The notes beneath the pieces were generated by a model. It saw only the letters and a list, made by a program, of their open reading frames with translations. It ran no database searches and was not told the origin of the DNA. A program made the position numbers and the translations under genes. A stretch of 64,000 nucleotides of DNA from JACVRX01 sp046726315 (GTDB taxonomy: Bacteria > Actinomycetota > Actinomycetes > Jiangellales > Jiangellaceae): positions 236,275-300,274 of the forward strand of contig JBKPAG010000001.1 of NCBI GenBank assembly GCA_046726315.1. Reading direction: 5' to 3'. Positions 52,876 to 61,185 of the stretch are shown in pieces. Position 1 is the stretch's first letter; each line of letters opens with the position of its first letter.

Positions 52876-54339
52876 TCAATGCGCAATGCCGACGTACTTG
52901 ACCTCGAGGTACTCCTCGATCCCCTCCCGGCCACCTTCGCGGCCGAACCCAGAGGACTTGACCCCTCCGAACGGCGCCGCCGGGTTGGAGATCACGCCGG
53001 CGTTGATCCCCACCATTCCGGACTCGAGGCCCTCGGCGACGGTCAGCGCGCGGTCCAGGTCATGAGTGTATGTGTACGCGATGAGGCCGAACTCGGTGTC
53101 GTTGGCCAGTTCGAGCGCCTCGTCATCGGTGGAGAACGCGGTCACTGGTGCCACCGGGCCGAAGATCTCCTCGGTGAACATCCGCGCCTCGGTCGGAACG
53201 TTGCCGATGACCGTCGGCGGGTAGAACCAGCCTGGGCCGTCCGGCAATTCACCGCCGACGAGGACCTTGCCTCCCTTGTCGGTCGCGTCGCTGACCAACT
53301 CGGCTACGCCCGTCCTGGCCTGCTCGGTGATCAGCGGGCCGACCTCGACACCGTCCTCGGTGCCGCGCCCCATGCGCAAGCCACCCATCCGGTCGGCTAG
53401 GCGGCGGGAGAACTCGTCGGCGACCGACTCGTGGACGAGGAACCGGTTGGCCGCGGTGCATGCTTCGCCGATGTTGCGCATCTTCGCCGTCATGGCACCC
53501 TCGACGGCCGCAGCCAGGTCGGCGTCGTCGAAAACCAGGAACGGCGCGTTGCCGCCCAACTCCATGGACACCCGCAGCAGCCGTTCGGCCGACTGCTCGA
53601 CCAGCCGGCGGCCGACCGCGGTCGAGCCGGTGAACGACAACTTTCGGGCCCGAGGGTCGCGGATCAGTGGCTCCATGACGTCCCCGGACTTCCTCGTGGT
53701 GATGACGTTCAACACCCCCGGCGGTAGCCCGCTCTCCTCGAGGACTCGGGCCAGCGCCAGCATCGACAGAGGTGTCTCAGCGGCCGGCTTGATCACCATC
53801 GTGCAGCCGGCCGCGACGGCTGGGCCGATCTTGCGAGTGCCCATCGCTGTGGGGAAGTTCCACGGCGTGATGAGGATGCAAGGTCCGACCGGCTGGCGCA
53901 TCGTCAGCAACCTGCTGCCGCCGGCCGGAGCGACCTTGTAGGACCCTTCGATCCGGGCGGCTTCCTCGGAGAACCACCGGAAGAACTCCGCGGCGTACGC
54001 GATCTCGGTCCGGGACTCGGAAACCGGCTTGCCCATCTCCAGGGTCATCAACAGGGCCAAGTCGTCTTGCCGGTCCATCAGCCCCTGAAACGCCAGGCGT
54101 AGGATCTCGCCTCGTTCGCGGGGCGGCTGGACTGCCCACTCGGCCTGGGCCTCGGCCGCCGCAGCGAGGGCGGCTCGGCCGTCCTCGGGGCTCGCGTCGG
54201 CAACCTCGCAGAGAACCTCACCGGTCGATGGGTCGTGGACCGGAAACGTCCGCGAACCGGCCGCCGCGCCCCACTCCCCCGCGATGAACAAGGCCTTGGG
54301 AACGTCGCTGACCACTCGTTGTTCTACTGGTGCCGCCAC
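52876..54339 (-). CDS. gabD: NAD(P)-dependent succinate-semialdehyde dehydrogenase
   Basis: This is a 487-residue aldehyde dehydrogenase. Family motifs are LTMRQPVGPCILITPWNFPT, KPAAETPLSMLALA, FTGSTAVGRRL, MELGGNAPFLVFDDADLAAA and the catalytic Cys in GEACTAANRF (about 292). The ITPWNFPTAM and GEACTAANRF pattern is typical of SSADH, which oxidises succinate semialdehyde to succinate. The exact substrate is inferred; no GABA aminotransferase is near. Start GTG at 54339. Confidence 0.88.
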   Translation of the reverse strand: MAAPVEQRVVSDVPKALFIAGEWGAAAGSRTFPVHDPSTGEVLCEVADASPEDGRAALAAAAEAQAEWAVQPPRERGEILRLAFQGLMDRQDDLALLMTLEMGKPVSESRTEIAYAAEFFRWFSEEAARIEGSYKVAPAGGSRLLTMRQPVGPCILITPWNFPTAMGTRKIGPAVAAGCTMVIKPAAETPLSMLALARVLEESGLPPGVLNVITTRKSGDVMEPLIRDPRARKLSFTGSTAVGRRLVEQSAERLLRVSMELGGNAPFLVFDDADLAAAVEGAMTAKMRNIGEACTAANRFLVHESVADEFSRRLADRMGGLRMGRGTEDGVEVGPLITEQARTGVAELVSDATDKGGKVLVGGELPDGPGWFYPPTVIGNVPTEARMFTEEIFGPVAPVTAFSTDDEALELANDTEFGLIAYTYTHDLDRALTVAEGLESGMVGINAGVISNPAAPFGGVKSSGFGREGGREGIEEYLEVKYVGIAH

Positions 54340-54360
54340 AGCCCTGCTCCCTCGCTCGTC

Positions 54361-55311
54361 TTATGGAGCGACGACCTCCACCTCGAACCCTTCGTCGTTC
54401 TCCAGATATGCCGCGTAATGCTGGGCGCCGCCCGCGTGCGGATGCCGGTCGGCGAACATCAGCCGCCAACCATAGGTGGGTGCCTCGGAGACGATCCGGT
54501 CGACCATCCAACGCTCGGGGACCGCCAGCGCCAGATGGTTCAGCCCCGGCGCTTTGCGGTCGTATGCCTGCCATGCGAGATCCGGCGACCGTTCCATCAC
54601 CACGTAGGGGCCTTCACCCGGCGCTTGCCAGGAACGGCCCTGGTCCCAGACCTGGAACAGGGTCCATCCCAGTCGTTCGAACAGCCAACCGAAGGAGCGA
54701 GTGGCGATATCGAGGTCGCGGACCCAGATCTCCATATGGTGCAGCCCGGTCGTCGGCGTTACGACCTGGGCCACCGGTCGCGGATCTGGCTCGCGCGCGC
54801 CTCGGATCGGTTCCCGGTACACCGGATCCGGCTCCGGTCGCTGGTAATTGACCTGAGGCGGAACGGGCACAGCCGCTGCAGGCACCACCGGTGCCGACGG
54901 CACCATCGCTGGCGCGGCGTAGGCTGGAGCGGGCACGCTGACCTGGTCGTATGACGGCTCTACCCTGGGCGGCTCGTACGCGGGGACCGGGCGTGGTGGG
55001 GGCTCAAACGTTTGATCTTGGCGCGCCGGTTCCGGCGGCGCCGCCACCCGCCGCGCTGCGGCGGCGCGCAGCCGGCGCAACTCCGCAGCCGCATCGTCGA
55101 GCCAGTCGTCGACGTCGTCCATCGAGTAACCCTCACGCATCCGGACGACCTTGAACTCCTGCGCCTCGATCTTCTCCGGTGTGAGCGAGCGCCCCCCGGG
55201 CCGCCCTTCGATGGCATCGATAACGCGGTCGACGAAGTCGTCGACCGCGTCGAGGTCGTAGCCCTCCCGCATGCGTACGGTGCGGAAGGCAGGGTCGCGG
55301 CTGACGGCCAC
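54361..55311 (-). CDS. Tandem DivIVA-motif protein fused to a VOC domain
   Basis: This 316-residue protein has an unusual plan. Two copies of the DivIVA membrane-binding-type motif lie at 9-30 (FRTVRMREGYDLDAVDDFVD) and 53-74 (FKVVRMREGYSMDDVDDWLD). A helix to about 90 and a Pro/Ala-rich linker (91-185) follow. A VOC (glyoxalase-fold) domain fills 187-316, with GLHHMEIWV (H191), LNHLALAV (H259) and FEVEVVAP (E312) as possible metal ligands. The DivIVA motifs suggest targeting to poles or septa; the VOC part suggests small-molecule binding. Function is unknown. It lies 21 bp upstream of gabD and about 100 bp from the ATP-grasp gene, all on one strand. Confidence 0.85.
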   Translation of the reverse strand: MAVSRDPAFRTVRMREGYDLDAVDDFVDRVIDAIEGRPGGRSLTPEKIEAQEFKVVRMREGYSMDDVDDWLDDAAAELRRLRAAAARRVAAPPEPARQDQTFEPPPRPVPAYEPPRVEPSYDQVSVPAPAYAAPAMVPSAPVVPAAAVPVPPQVNYQRPEPDPVYREPIRGAREPDPRPVAQVVTPTTGLHHMEIWVRDLDIATRSFGWLFERLGWTLFQVWDQGRSWQAPGEGPYVVMERSPDLAWQAYDRKAPGLNHLALAVPERWMVDRIVSEAPTYGWRLMFADRHPHAGGAQHYAAYLENDEGFEVEVVAP

Positions 55312-55410
55312 CAGGTGTCACTCCTTATCGACTCGAGCGGGAGAATCCTAGACATCCACTGTAGAAAGCTGTCCACAGGCCCCCGTCGACGTCGGCATAC
55401 CTCGTGCTCG

Positions 55411-56757
55411 TCAACCTCCCTTCCCGTCGGGGCCGGTGTCGGCCGGAGCCGGCGCGAACCCCTCGGTCGAGGTCTCCCCAGCAGCATCGCCCGGCACATC
55501 GGGTCCGCGGGCGAGCCGGCGCTCCTCGTCGGTCCGCCACATCCCGATCAGTCCGCGGAAGTGACCCAAGAACTGCTCCTGTTCATGCTCCGGGTACCCG
55601 CTCCTCACCGTGTCGACGAGGAGCGCGTCGAAGTCCGGGGAACTGACCCATTCCAGCACCATTTCGTCGAGGTCACCAAGTCGACTTGCGCAGAACTCGG
55701 CGTACCGGTCAGCGTCGAAGTAGGCGTCGGCAAGCGCGCGGTAACCAGCCAGCCGCGCCGGATAGTCCAGATCTGGGTCGTCGGCGATCCCGTAGTACGG
55801 CTCCGGGTCCAGGTGAGGGCGGAACCGGCGGCGAGTGACGAGGCAGAACACCGACCAACGCAACAACGCCTTCATCGCCCAGGGGAAGTAGTAGTGCAGG
55901 CTGGTCACCGCGACGTCGGGGCAGGCGTTGGCGTAGTCGATCGGATGCACGTCGGGATCAAGGACCAACGTCTCGCAGGAGTTGAACTCCCACCGGAAGA
56001 ACGCGTTGACCAGCTTGCCGATCGTCACGACCTCCGCGCCGACCTGGGGGCTGAGGAACCCGTGGTCGACGGCGTACCGGTCGTGCATCGGCAGCTCTGG
56101 ACGGAAACGCATCACCATCGTCTCGGCGCCGATGGACAGCGACCGGGCAAACACGTCATAACCCTCCACCGAAGCCTGCAGGTGCATCAGGCGGTGCCCA
56201 GACTCGTCGTAGGCGCGGTGCAGGGCATCGCGGTCGACGATGCGGCTCACCCCCACCCAGGCACCGCCGTCGTACGGCTTCATGAACAGCGGGTAGCCGA
56301 TCCTCTCGGCAATCGCGTCGAGATCGAACTCTCGGTTGTATCGCCCAGCGGTGTACACGTACTTGTCGTGATCAACCGGCTCTTTGGGCGGCACCAGCAC
56401 GGTCGCCGGGACCTTGAGCCCCAGCCGCATCATTGCGCAATACGCGGCATGTTTCTCCATCGCCTGAAACGTGAACGGGCTGTTCAGCAGGTACACGTCG
56501 TCGGACAGCGCAATCTTCTTCAGCCACTCCCGCGGGTGGTGGTACCAGTACGCGAGGCGGTCTATCACCAGGGCGTGGCGCGGTTTGTCACGGAGGTCGA
56601 ACGGCTCGATCGTCACCCGCTCGGTGTTGATGCGGTGCTGACGGCCTTCGGCGTCAGTGACCGACCCGAGCTTGCGTGCCAGCGTCTCGAACGCACGCGG
56701 CCAGTCGTCCTCGGTCCCGAGCAACAGCCCGATCAGGTGGGTCGTGTCTGTCGTCAT
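55411..56757 (-). CDS. ATP-grasp fold protein, unassigned
   Basis: This 448-residue protein has an ATP-grasp-like middle: GLKVPATVLVPPKEPVDHDK, IGYPLFMKPYDGGAWVGVSR (a lysine-bearing strand and glycine loop), MHLQASVEGYDVFARSLSIG and, near residue 270, WEFNSCETLVLDPDVHPIDY (acidic metal-binding region). The N-terminal part (LLLGTEDDWPRAFETLARKL) resembles glutathione-synthetase-like pre-ATP-grasp folds. Such enzymes join a carboxylate to an amine or thiol. No known pathway partner is near; cdsA is 16 bp upstream on the same strand. The acidic Gly/Pro tail (last 40 residues) looks disordered. Confidence 0.78.
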   Translation of the reverse strand: MTTDTTHLIGLLLGTEDDWPRAFETLARKLGSVTDAEGRQHRINTERVTIEPFDLRDKPRHALVIDRLAYWYHHPREWLKKIALSDDVYLLNSPFTFQAMEKHAAYCAMMRLGLKVPATVLVPPKEPVDHDKYVYTAGRYNREFDLDAIAERIGYPLFMKPYDGGAWVGVSRIVDRDALHRAYDESGHRLMHLQASVEGYDVFARSLSIGAETMVMRFRPELPMHDRYAVDHGFLSPQVGAEVVTIGKLVNAFFRWEFNSCETLVLDPDVHPIDYANACPDVAVTSLHYYFPWAMKALLRWSVFCLVTRRRFRPHLDPEPYYGIADDPDLDYPARLAGYRALADAYFDADRYAEFCASRLGDLDEMVLEWVSSPDFDALLVDTVRSGYPEHEQEQFLGHFRGLIGMWRTDEERRLARGPDVPGDAAGETSTEGFAPAPADTGPDGKGG

Positions 56758-56773
56758 CGCGCCCTCCCCTACC

Positions 56774-57625
56774 TCACGTCACCGGTACCAGCGCAGTCAG
56801 GATCAGCCAAGCCACCGGAGCAGTCGGCAACAGCGAATCCAGGCGGTCCATGATCCCACCGTGCCCCGGAAGCAGGGTGCTCATATCCTTGCGCCCGAGA
56901 TCCCGTTTGATCATCGATTCGCCCAGGTCGCCGAGCGTGGCCGTGATGACTCCGGCTGCCCCGAGCGCCGCGCCGGCCCACCAGTTGCCGTCCAGCGTAA
57001 CGACAACCGCGAACACGCCGACCACGACGCAGGCAAGCACCGAGCCGGCGAGACCCTCCCATGACTTCTTCGGACTGGCCGTAGGCGCCATCGGGTGTCG
57101 ACCCACGAGAACCCCGGCGACGTAGCCACCGGTGTCCGAGGCGGCAACCACCAGGATGCAGGTGAGCACTCGCCACGGTCCGTCGTCCGGCTGCAGCAGG
57201 AGCATCGCGAAGCTGGCCAAGAACGGCACGTAGACCGCGACGAAGATCCCGGCAGTGACATCGCGCGGATATCCCGGCTCGGTCTCACCCAGCCGCCATA
57301 CCACCACCGCGACGATCGTGAGGCCGAGTGCCACCACCAGGGTTCCGTCGCCCCCGACGTACGCCCCGACGATCATGAGCACTGAACCAAGGAGGACCGG
57401 CACGAGCGGAATCCGCACTCCGCCGGCGGCCAGGGCATTGCCGAGTTCCCAGACTGCAACCGTGACCGCGACAACGGCGAGCCCGACGAACGCCGGCTTC
57501 CACACGAACAGCGTGCCGAGGACCAGGGCGGCCAGACCCAGTCCAACGGCCGTTGCCGCTCGAAGGTCTCGCCCGGCCCGGCCGTGTCCCGGGACAGTCG
57601 CCGAGGCCGGCCCGTCGGTCGTCAC
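56774..57625 (-). CDS. cdsA: Phosphatidate cytidylyltransferase
   Basis: CdsA makes CDP-diacylglycerol, the precursor of all phospholipids, and so feeds PgsA. The 283-residue protein has about eight hydrophobic segments and the family signature at about 237-261 (SMIKRDLGRKDMSTLLPGHG and GIMDR). Conserved ASDTGGYVAGVLVGR lies mid-protein. Start GTG at 57625 lies 2 bp from the frr stop. The order pyrH-frr-cdsA is canonical. Confidence 0.95.
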   Translation of the reverse strand: MTTDGPASATVPGHGRAGRDLRAATAVGLGLAALVLGTLFVWKPAFVGLAVVAVTVAVWELGNALAAGGVRIPLVPVLLGSVLMIVGAYVGGDGTLVVALGLTIVAVVVWRLGETEPGYPRDVTAGIFVAVYVPFLASFAMLLLQPDDGPWRVLTCILVVAASDTGGYVAGVLVGRHPMAPTASPKKSWEGLAGSVLACVVVGVFAVVVTLDGNWWAGAALGAAGVITATLGDLGESMIKRDLGRKDMSTLLPGHGGIMDRLDSLLPTAPVAWLILTALVPVT

Positions 57626-57627
57626 GG

Positions 57628-58185
57628 TCAGACCTCGAGGAGCTCTGATTCCTTGTGCCTGAGGAGGTCGTCGACCTGTTCGACGTACGACTTGGTCAGC
57701 GTTTCGAGCTGCTTCTCGGCGCGGGTCACGTCGTCTTCGCCCACCTCACCATCGCGAGCGAGCTTGTCCAACACGTCTTTGGCGTGCCGGCGCACGTTGC
57801 GAATCGCCACCCTGGCGTCCTCTGCCTTGTGCTTGGCCAACCGCGTGTACTCCCGGCGTCGTTCCTCGGTCAGCTGTGGCAGCACGACTCTGACGATGTG
57901 ACCGTCATTCGTGGGGTTCACGCCGAGGTCGGAGTCACGAATCGCCCGCTCGATCGCTGCAAGGGAGTTCTTGTCGTAGGGCTGGATCGTGATCATCCTG
58001 GCGTCGGCGACGTGGAAGGAGGCGAGCTGGTTGACCGGCGTCGACGTGCCGTAATAGTCGACAACGATCTTGTTGAACAACGAGGGGTGCGCGCGACCGG
58101 TCCGGATCGTGGTGAAGTCCTCCTTGGCAACGGACACCGCCTTGTCCATCTTCACCTCGGCTTCGAGGAGGGTGTCGTCGATCAC
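57628..58185 (-). CDS. frr: Ribosome recycling factor
   Basis: RRF (185 residues) splits post-termination ribosomes with EF-G. Family blocks: KMDKAVSVAKEDFTTIRTGR, VVDYYGTSTPVNQLASFHVA, ITIQPYDKNSLAAIERAIRD and TNDGHIVRVVLPQLTEERRR. Start GTG at 58185; 100 bp after pyrH. Complete. Confidence 0.96.
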   Translation of the reverse strand: MIDDTLLEAEVKMDKAVSVAKEDFTTIRTGRAHPSLFNKIVVDYYGTSTPVNQLASFHVADARMITIQPYDKNSLAAIERAIRDSDLGVNPTNDGHIVRVVLPQLTEERRREYTRLAKHKAEDARVAIRNVRRHAKDVLDKLARDGEVGEDDVTRAEKQLETLTKSYVEQVDDLLRHKESELLEV

Positions 58186-58285
58186 CGCGGCTCCTTCGGT
58201 GTGTGGTCGGGCAGCAACTGCCCGTTTCTGGCGTCGTCTGCGAGTGACCGTACCCCCCGGTGACCGCGGTGGTCACCGGCGGCCG

Positions 58286-59089
58286 TCAGCGCTGCGCCGG
58301 CCCGACCTCGACCAGTGCTGTCGGAACGTCGGCGGCAACCAACGTGCCGATCGCATCGCCACGGATGGCCCGCGCAATGCTGCGGTCCTCGCCCAGGCCG
58401 AAGACCACTATGGGGAGCTTGTTGTCCATGCACAAGCTGAATGCGGCCGGATCGGCAACCGAGAGTCGTCGGCGGAGTACCTCGGCGTAGGTGATGGTCG
58501 CGTACTTGCGGGCGGTCGGATCCACTCGTGGGTCCGCCTCGTACACGCCGTCAACTCGGTTCTTCGCCATCAGCAACCGATCGCAGCCGATCTCCAACGC
58601 GCGCTGGGCGGCAACGGTGTCGGTGGTGAAGTAGGGCATACCCGCACCAGCACCGAAGATCACGACCCGGCCCTTCTCCAGGTGCCGCGAGGCGCGCCGC
58701 GGGATGTAGGGCTCTGCGACCTGGCCCATTGCGATCGCGGTCTGGACCCGGGTGTCGACGCCTTGCTTTTCCAGGAAGTCCTGTAGCGCGAGACAGTTCA
58801 TGACGGTGCCGAGCATGCCCATGTAGTCGCCGCGCGCGCGGTCCATGCCATGCTGATGCAACTCCGCGCCACGGAAGAAGTTTCCGCCGCCCACGACAAT
58901 CGCAACCTGCACGCCGGTCGTCACGACCTCTGCGATCTGGCGGGCGATCATGTGTACGACGTCCGGATCGACGCCGACTGCGCCGCCCCCGAAGACTTCT
59001 CCGGACAGCTTGAGCAGAACCCGCCGCGGCGGATGGGGAACCGGCGCCGTAGGAGGCCGTATCACCTCGGTTGCGGTCGTCTCCGCCAC
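58286..59089 (-). CDS. pyrH: Uridylate kinase
   Basis: UMP kinase (267 residues) of the amino acid kinase fold supplies UDP for nucleotide and cell-wall sugar synthesis. Motifs are VLLKLSGEVFGG (24-35), VAIVVGGGNFFRG, MGMLGTVMNCLALQD, GAGAGMPYFTTDTVAAQRAL and LMAKNRVDGVYEADP. The first 20 residues are an extra, proline-rich lead. Start GTG at 59089, 10 bp after tsf stop. Confidence 0.95.
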   Translation of the reverse strand: MAETTATEVIRPPTAPVPHPPRRVLLKLSGEVFGGGAVGVDPDVVHMIARQIAEVVTTGVQVAIVVGGGNFFRGAELHQHGMDRARGDYMGMLGTVMNCLALQDFLEKQGVDTRVQTAIAMGQVAEPYIPRRASRHLEKGRVVIFGAGAGMPYFTTDTVAAQRALEIGCDRLLMAKNRVDGVYEADPRVDPTARKYATITYAEVLRRRLSVADPAAFSLCMDNKLPIVVFGLGEDRSIARAIRGDAIGTLVAADVPTALVEVGPAQR

Positions 59090-59099
59090 GGTGCCGACC

Positions 59100-59918
59100 T
59101 CAGCCCTGTCCCACCTCGAAGCGGGCGAACCGAATCACGGTCGCGCCGGCTTCGGCCAGCAGAGCACCGACCGTCCGCTTCAGATCGTGCACTGCAGGCT
59201 GGTCAACCAGGACGGTGTCTTTGAAGAAACTGTTGATCCGGCCCTCGACGATCTTGGGGAGGGCTGCCTCGGGCCGGCCCTCCTCCCGAGCTGTCGCCGC
59301 CGCAATCCGCCGCTCGGACACGACGGTCTCGGCCGGTACCTCGTCGCGGGTGACGAACTGTGGGCGCATGGCCGCGATCTGCATGGCTGCTTCGCGCGCG
59401 GCGACGGCGTCGCCGGTGTACTCGACCAGCACACCGACCTGCGGTGGCAGGTCACTGGCCCGACGATGCAGATAGGTGACGACGTCGCCGTGGAACACCA
59501 CCACTCTGCGAACCTCGACCTTCTCGCCGATGACGGCAGCGGCCGACTCGAGCGCCTCGGCAACGGTGCGGCCGTCGGACAAGGTCGCCGCCCGGAGCGC
59601 CTCGACGTCCTCGGGCCGGACCGTGGCTGCCACTGTGACGACATCCGCGGCCAGCTTCTGGAAGTCCGCGGTCTTGGCGACGAAGTCGGTCTCGCAGGCC
59701 AACTCGATCATCGCCCCGCCTTCGGCGGCGACCAACCCGTTCGACGCGGTGCGCTGGGCTCCCCGTTTCGCCGCCCGCGCCGCGCCCTTGACCCGAAGCA
59801 ACTCGATGGCCGGCTCGAAGGCGCCGTCGACCTCGTCCAACGCCTTCTTGGCATCCATCATCCCGGCGCCAGTCAAGTCCCGAAGCCGCTTGATGTCGGC
59901 AGCGGTGAAGTTCGGCAT
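59100..59918 (-). CDS. tsf: Elongation factor Ts
   Basis: EF-Ts (272 residues) exchanges GDP for GTP on EF-Tu. The start MPNFTAADIKRLRDLTGAGM, MDAKKALDEV, the core TDFV motif (77-80 in ACETDFVAKT) and the C-terminal RFEVGQG are diagnostic. ATG at 59918 lies one base after rpsB's stop, with GGCAGG as a ribosome site; longer frames shadow rpsB. Coupled to rpsB as usual. Confidence 0.96.
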   Translation of the reverse strand: MPNFTAADIKRLRDLTGAGMMDAKKALDEVDGAFEPAIELLRVKGAARAAKRGAQRTASNGLVAAEGGAMIELACETDFVAKTADFQKLAADVVTVAATVRPEDVEALRAATLSDGRTVAEALESAAAVIGEKVEVRRVVVFHGDVVTYLHRRASDLPPQVGVLVEYTGDAVAAREAAMQIAAMRPQFVTRDEVPAETVVSERRIAAATAREEGRPEAALPKIVEGRINSFFKDTVLVDQPAVHDLKRTVGALLAEAGATVIRFARFEVGQG

Positions 59919-59919
59919 G

Positions 59920-60861
59920 TCAGACCTGCCCGGCAGTCTCGTCCGGCGCTTCCGCGTAATCGCTGATCGGAGCGCCGGCCTGGTCCGCGAGTTCGGCCGC
60001 TGCGGCGGCGTCGACTGGCGGCACCCCTTCGACGGTATCGGCGGTGGCATCGACTTCGTCGGTGACAGAGCTCTGGTCCGGTTGCCCCGCCAGGAGCTCC
60101 TTCTCCCATTCGGCGAGCGGCTCGTCGCCGGCCAGCTCGGGTCCTGCAGCCTCGCGGGCGGGCGCCTGGCCGGCCCGGGCCATGAGGCCATCAGCAACGG
60201 CGTCGGCGACGACTCGAGTGAGCAGGGTGACCGCCCGGATGGCGTCGTCGTTGCCGGGAATCGGATAGGTGACCTCATCCGGGTCACAGTTGGTGTCGAG
60301 GATCGCCACGATCGGGATGTTCAGCTTGCGCGCCTCGTCGACGGCAAGGTGCTCCTTCTTGGTGTCGACGATCCACACCGCACTCGGGACTCGGGCCATG
60401 TCTCGGACACCACCGAGGCTGCGTTGGAGCTTCTCCATCTCGCGCTTGCGCATGAGCAGCTCCTTCTTGGTGAGCCCGGAGCTGGCGGCGTCATCGAAAT
60501 CGAGCTCCTCGAGTTCCTTGAGCCGCTGCAGGCGCTTGTGCACCGTCTGGAAGTTCGTCAGCATGCCGCCGAGCCAGCGCTCGGTCACATGCGGCATGCC
60601 CACCCGGGTGGCTTGCTCGCGCACCGCCTCCTGGGCCTGCTTTTTGGTGCCGACGAACAGCACACTCCCGCCATGTGCCACGGTTTCCTTGACGAACTCG
60701 TAGGCGCGGTCGATGTAGGACAACGACTGCTGCAGATCGATGATGTAGATGCCGTTGCGCTCGGTGAAGATGAACCGCTTCATCTTTGGGTTCCACCGAC
60801 GGGTCTGGTGGCCGAAATGCACGCCGCTCTCGAGCAGCTGCTTCATGGTGACGACGGCCAT
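59920..60861 (-). CDS. rpsB: 30S ribosomal protein S2
   Basis: S2 (313 residues) shows MKQLLESGVHFGHQTRRWNP, YIIDLQQSLSYIDRAYEFVK, HVTERWLGGMLTNFQTVHKR and PIVAILDTNCDPDEVTYPIP. After the core (about 245 residues) comes an acidic, Ala/Asp/Glu-rich tail of nearly 70 residues (from about PLAEWEKELLAGQ); a tail is common in Actinomycetes, but this is on the long side. ATG at 60861 follows GGAGGAGG. Confidence 0.96.
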   Translation of the reverse strand: MAVVTMKQLLESGVHFGHQTRRWNPKMKRFIFTERNGIYIIDLQQSLSYIDRAYEFVKETVAHGGSVLFVGTKKQAQEAVREQATRVGMPHVTERWLGGMLTNFQTVHKRLQRLKELEELDFDDAASSGLTKKELLMRKREMEKLQRSLGGVRDMARVPSAVWIVDTKKEHLAVDEARKLNIPIVAILDTNCDPDEVTYPIPGNDDAIRAVTLLTRVVADAVADGLMARAGQAPAREAAGPELAGDEPLAEWEKELLAGQPDQSSVTDEVDATADTVEGVPPVDAAAAAELADQAGAPISDYAEAPDETAGQV

Positions 60862-61185
60862 GGCCGCGCCTGCCTCCTCCCGCGCCCGATGACGGACGCG
60901 TCGTCCGGTTGTCCGCGACGTCTGGTTGACGTCACGCCTGGCGCCCTGGCCGACACCCACCCCGGCGAACCGGGACCGGGAGTGCCAACCGTGGGTAGGG
61001 CGCGCGAAATCAGCCTGGTCAGAGCCAGGCCGTCGGCCAGTCTACGGGAGCGGGCGCGCTGCTCACCAGTGCGGTGATCTTCGGCGCCGGCGTCGGCATC
61101 CACAGCTGCGGGTGCCGAGCCGACGTCATCCACAGTCGGTCCTCTCCGGGTGTTCGTTCAGTTGGGCCAATGGCAGGGTCCCGAC
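60862..61185. promoter_or_regulatory. rpsB/M23 divergent intergenic region with repeats
   Basis: This 324-bp stretch holds no gene I can support. It contains a possible -10 for rpsB on the minus strand (TAGACT, plus 61039-61044), giving a leader of about 170 nt, and a stem GCCTGG-N6-CCAGGC (61013-61030) near the probable transcription start. Toward the M23 gene, CATCCACAG occurs twice (61097-61105 and 61127-61135), exactly 30 bp apart; the second, as TCATCCACA, is one mismatch from the DnaA box TTATCCACA. Confidence 0.4.
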
